A stretch of DNA of 5,266 nt, taken from positions 1 through 5,266 of the forward strand of contig JAKAHX010000157.1 of assembly GCA_021814735.1 (NCBI GenBank), read 5' to 3'. The notes beneath the pieces were generated by a model. That model saw only the letters and a program-made list of their open reading frames with translations, was not told the origin of the DNA and searched no databases. Positions 4,382 through 5,266 of this stretch are shown here, one piece after another. The DNA is from Chloroflexota bacterium (GTDB lineage Bacteria > Chloroflexota > Limnocylindria > Limnocylindrales > CSP1-4). Position numbers and translations under genes: made by a program. Every line of letters begins with the position of its first letter. Position 1 is the first letter of the stretch.

Positions 4382-5266
4382 CGGGCTCGCCTGCGTAGCC
4401 GCCGGGGTGCGCCTGGAGCCAGCGCCACGCGGAGCCGATCATCTCGCCCAGGGTGCCCCGGCGTGGGGTCCAGCCCAGGAGCTCCCGGGCGCGCTCGTTG
4501 GACGCCACCAGCACCGGCGGATCGCCCGGACGACGGGGGCCGACATCGTGTGGGATCGCCCGCCCCACCACGGCCTCCGCGGCCCGGATCACCTCGAGGA
4601 CGGAGAACCCCGAGCCCGACCCGAGGTTGCACGCGGTGAACCCGCCCTCGGCACCCGGCCGGTCGTTGGGTCCGGTAGATCGCGCCGGAACGGCGGCTTC
4701 GTCCGGCGTCGCGGGTTCGGCGCGGCCGGTCAGTTCCAGCGCGGCGAGGTGCGCGTCCGCCAGGTCCTCCACGTGGATGTAGTCGCGGATGCACGTTCCG
4801 TCCGGGGTCGGGTAATCGGTGCCGAACACCGTGAGGCCGCGGCGTCCGAGCGCCGCCGCCAGGACGTTCGGGATCAGGTGCGTCTCCGGTTCGTGCTGCT
4901 CGCCGTTGCGCACCGACGCCCCGGCCACGTTGAAGTAGCGCAGCGCCACCGACCGCAGCCCATAGGCCGCGCCGTACCAGCGCAGGGCTCCCTCGAATGC
5001 CCGCTTGGTCTCGCCGTACGGGTTGATCGGATCCAGCGGCGCGTCCTCGGGGATGGGCACCCGGTCCGGCGCGCCGTACACGGCCGCCGTCGAGGAGAAG
5101 ACCAGCCGGCGGACGCCCGCCGCGAGCATCGCGTCGAGCAGTCCCGTCCCGCCGGCCACGTTCTCCGCGTAGTAGAGGGCCGGGTCGGCAACGGACTGCC
5201 CCACCAGCGATCGCGCGGCGCAGTGGAGGACCGCATCGATGCGCTCGTCGCGCAGCAGGCCCTCGA
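4371..5266 (-). CDS. galE: UDP-glucose 4-epimerase GalE, C-terminal part (5' end outside window)
   Basis: Interconverts UDP-glucose and UDP-galactose in the cytoplasm with bound NAD (Leloir pathway and exopolysaccharide precursors). It is an extended short-chain dehydrogenase/reductase. The visible 297 residues lack only the first Rossmann strands with the GxxGxxG motif. Numbering the fragment from EGLLRDERID, it shows VLHCAARSLVGQSVADP, then FSSTAAVYG with Thr59 at the catalytic Ser/Thr site. NPYGETK gives the YxxxK pair, Tyr83 and Lys87. ALRYFNVAGA, HLIPNVLAAALG, the highly diagnostic VFGTDYPTPDGTCIRDYIHV at 147-166, and CNLGSGSGFSVLEVI follow. A Pro/Ala/Gly-rich insert of roughly 20-25 residues sits at about 179-208, longer than usual. 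At the position of E. coli Tyr299, by eye alignment, is Leu252. The frame is open to the right edge; the GTG at 5204 is internal, not the start. The gene is convergent with the transporter. Confidence 0.95.
   Translation of the reverse strand, partial: EGLLRDERIDAVLHCAARSLVGQSVADPALYYAENVAGGTGLLDAMLAAGVRRLVFSSTAAVYGAPDRVPIPEDAPLDPINPYGETKRAFEGALRWYGAAYGLRSVALRYFNVAGASVRNGEQHEPETHLIPNVLAAALGRRGLTVFGTDYPTPDGTCIRDYIHVEDLADAHLAALELTGRAEPATPDEAAVPARSTGPNDRPGAEGGFTACNLGSGSGFSVLEVIRAAEAVVGRAIPHDVGPRRPGDPPVLVASNERARELLGWTPRRGTLGEMIGSAWRWLQAHPGGYAGEPGGG

Noticed and set aside
4231..4794. Minus-strand frame of 187 codons overlapping galE
   Set aside because: It is a shifted frame of galE running into the transporter's antisense strand; the GalE frame carries all conserved motifs.

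Overview
The window is very GC-rich and gene-dense. It holds five protein-coding genes, two of them cut by the window edges, and no RNA genes or mobile elements that I can see. High GC, protein styles typical of GC-rich soil or freshwater bacteria, and several gene starts that look leaderless suggest a Chloroflexota-like (for example Limnocylindria-type) or actinobacterial genome. This assignment is an inference and only moderately secure.

Layout from left to right. (1) Minus strand, 1-469: the N-terminal 156 residues of a GT-A-fold glycosyltransferase, with a DSD metal-binding motif. (2) 470-692: an intergenic stretch with a perfect 43-bp direct repeat around a 14-bp palindrome, plus a small hairpin just after the next gene. 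(3) Minus strand, 693-2084: a two-domain GNAT-type acetyltransferase of 463 residues. Its N-terminal GNAT domain is joined to a second, more divergent domain by a long Glu/Ala-rich linker. A clear Shine-Dalgarno sequence fixes its start. (4) 2085-2233: an intergenic leader with a 24-bp tandem repeat and a perfect 8-bp-stem hairpin. (5) Minus strand, 2234-2926: a 230-residue protein shaped like the nucleotidyltransferase (adenylation) domain of ATP-dependent DNA ligases, but lacking the catalytic lysine and several other key residues. It is probably a pseudo-ligase and is the most unusual item here. (6) Plus strand, 2963-4357: a 12-helix major facilitator transporter of the UMF1/Atg22-like group, divergent from the pseudo-ligase. 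(7) Minus strand, 4371-5266: the C-terminal 297 residues of UDP-glucose 4-epimerase (GalE), convergent with the transporter.

Expression logic. The pseudo-ligase and transporter start codons are only 36 nt apart and face away from each other. Each has a TANNNT hexamer 6-7 nt upstream, the pattern of a -10 box giving leaderless mRNA. The glycosyltransferase start has the same arrangement (TACAGT, 7 nt, ATG). The acetyltransferase instead has GGAGGT at normal spacing and no visible -10 box in its leader, so it is probably the second gene of an operon led by the pseudo-ligase.

No pathway clearly joins all five genes. GalE and the glycosyltransferase both belong to sugar metabolism, but the genes between them do not obviously belong to it.
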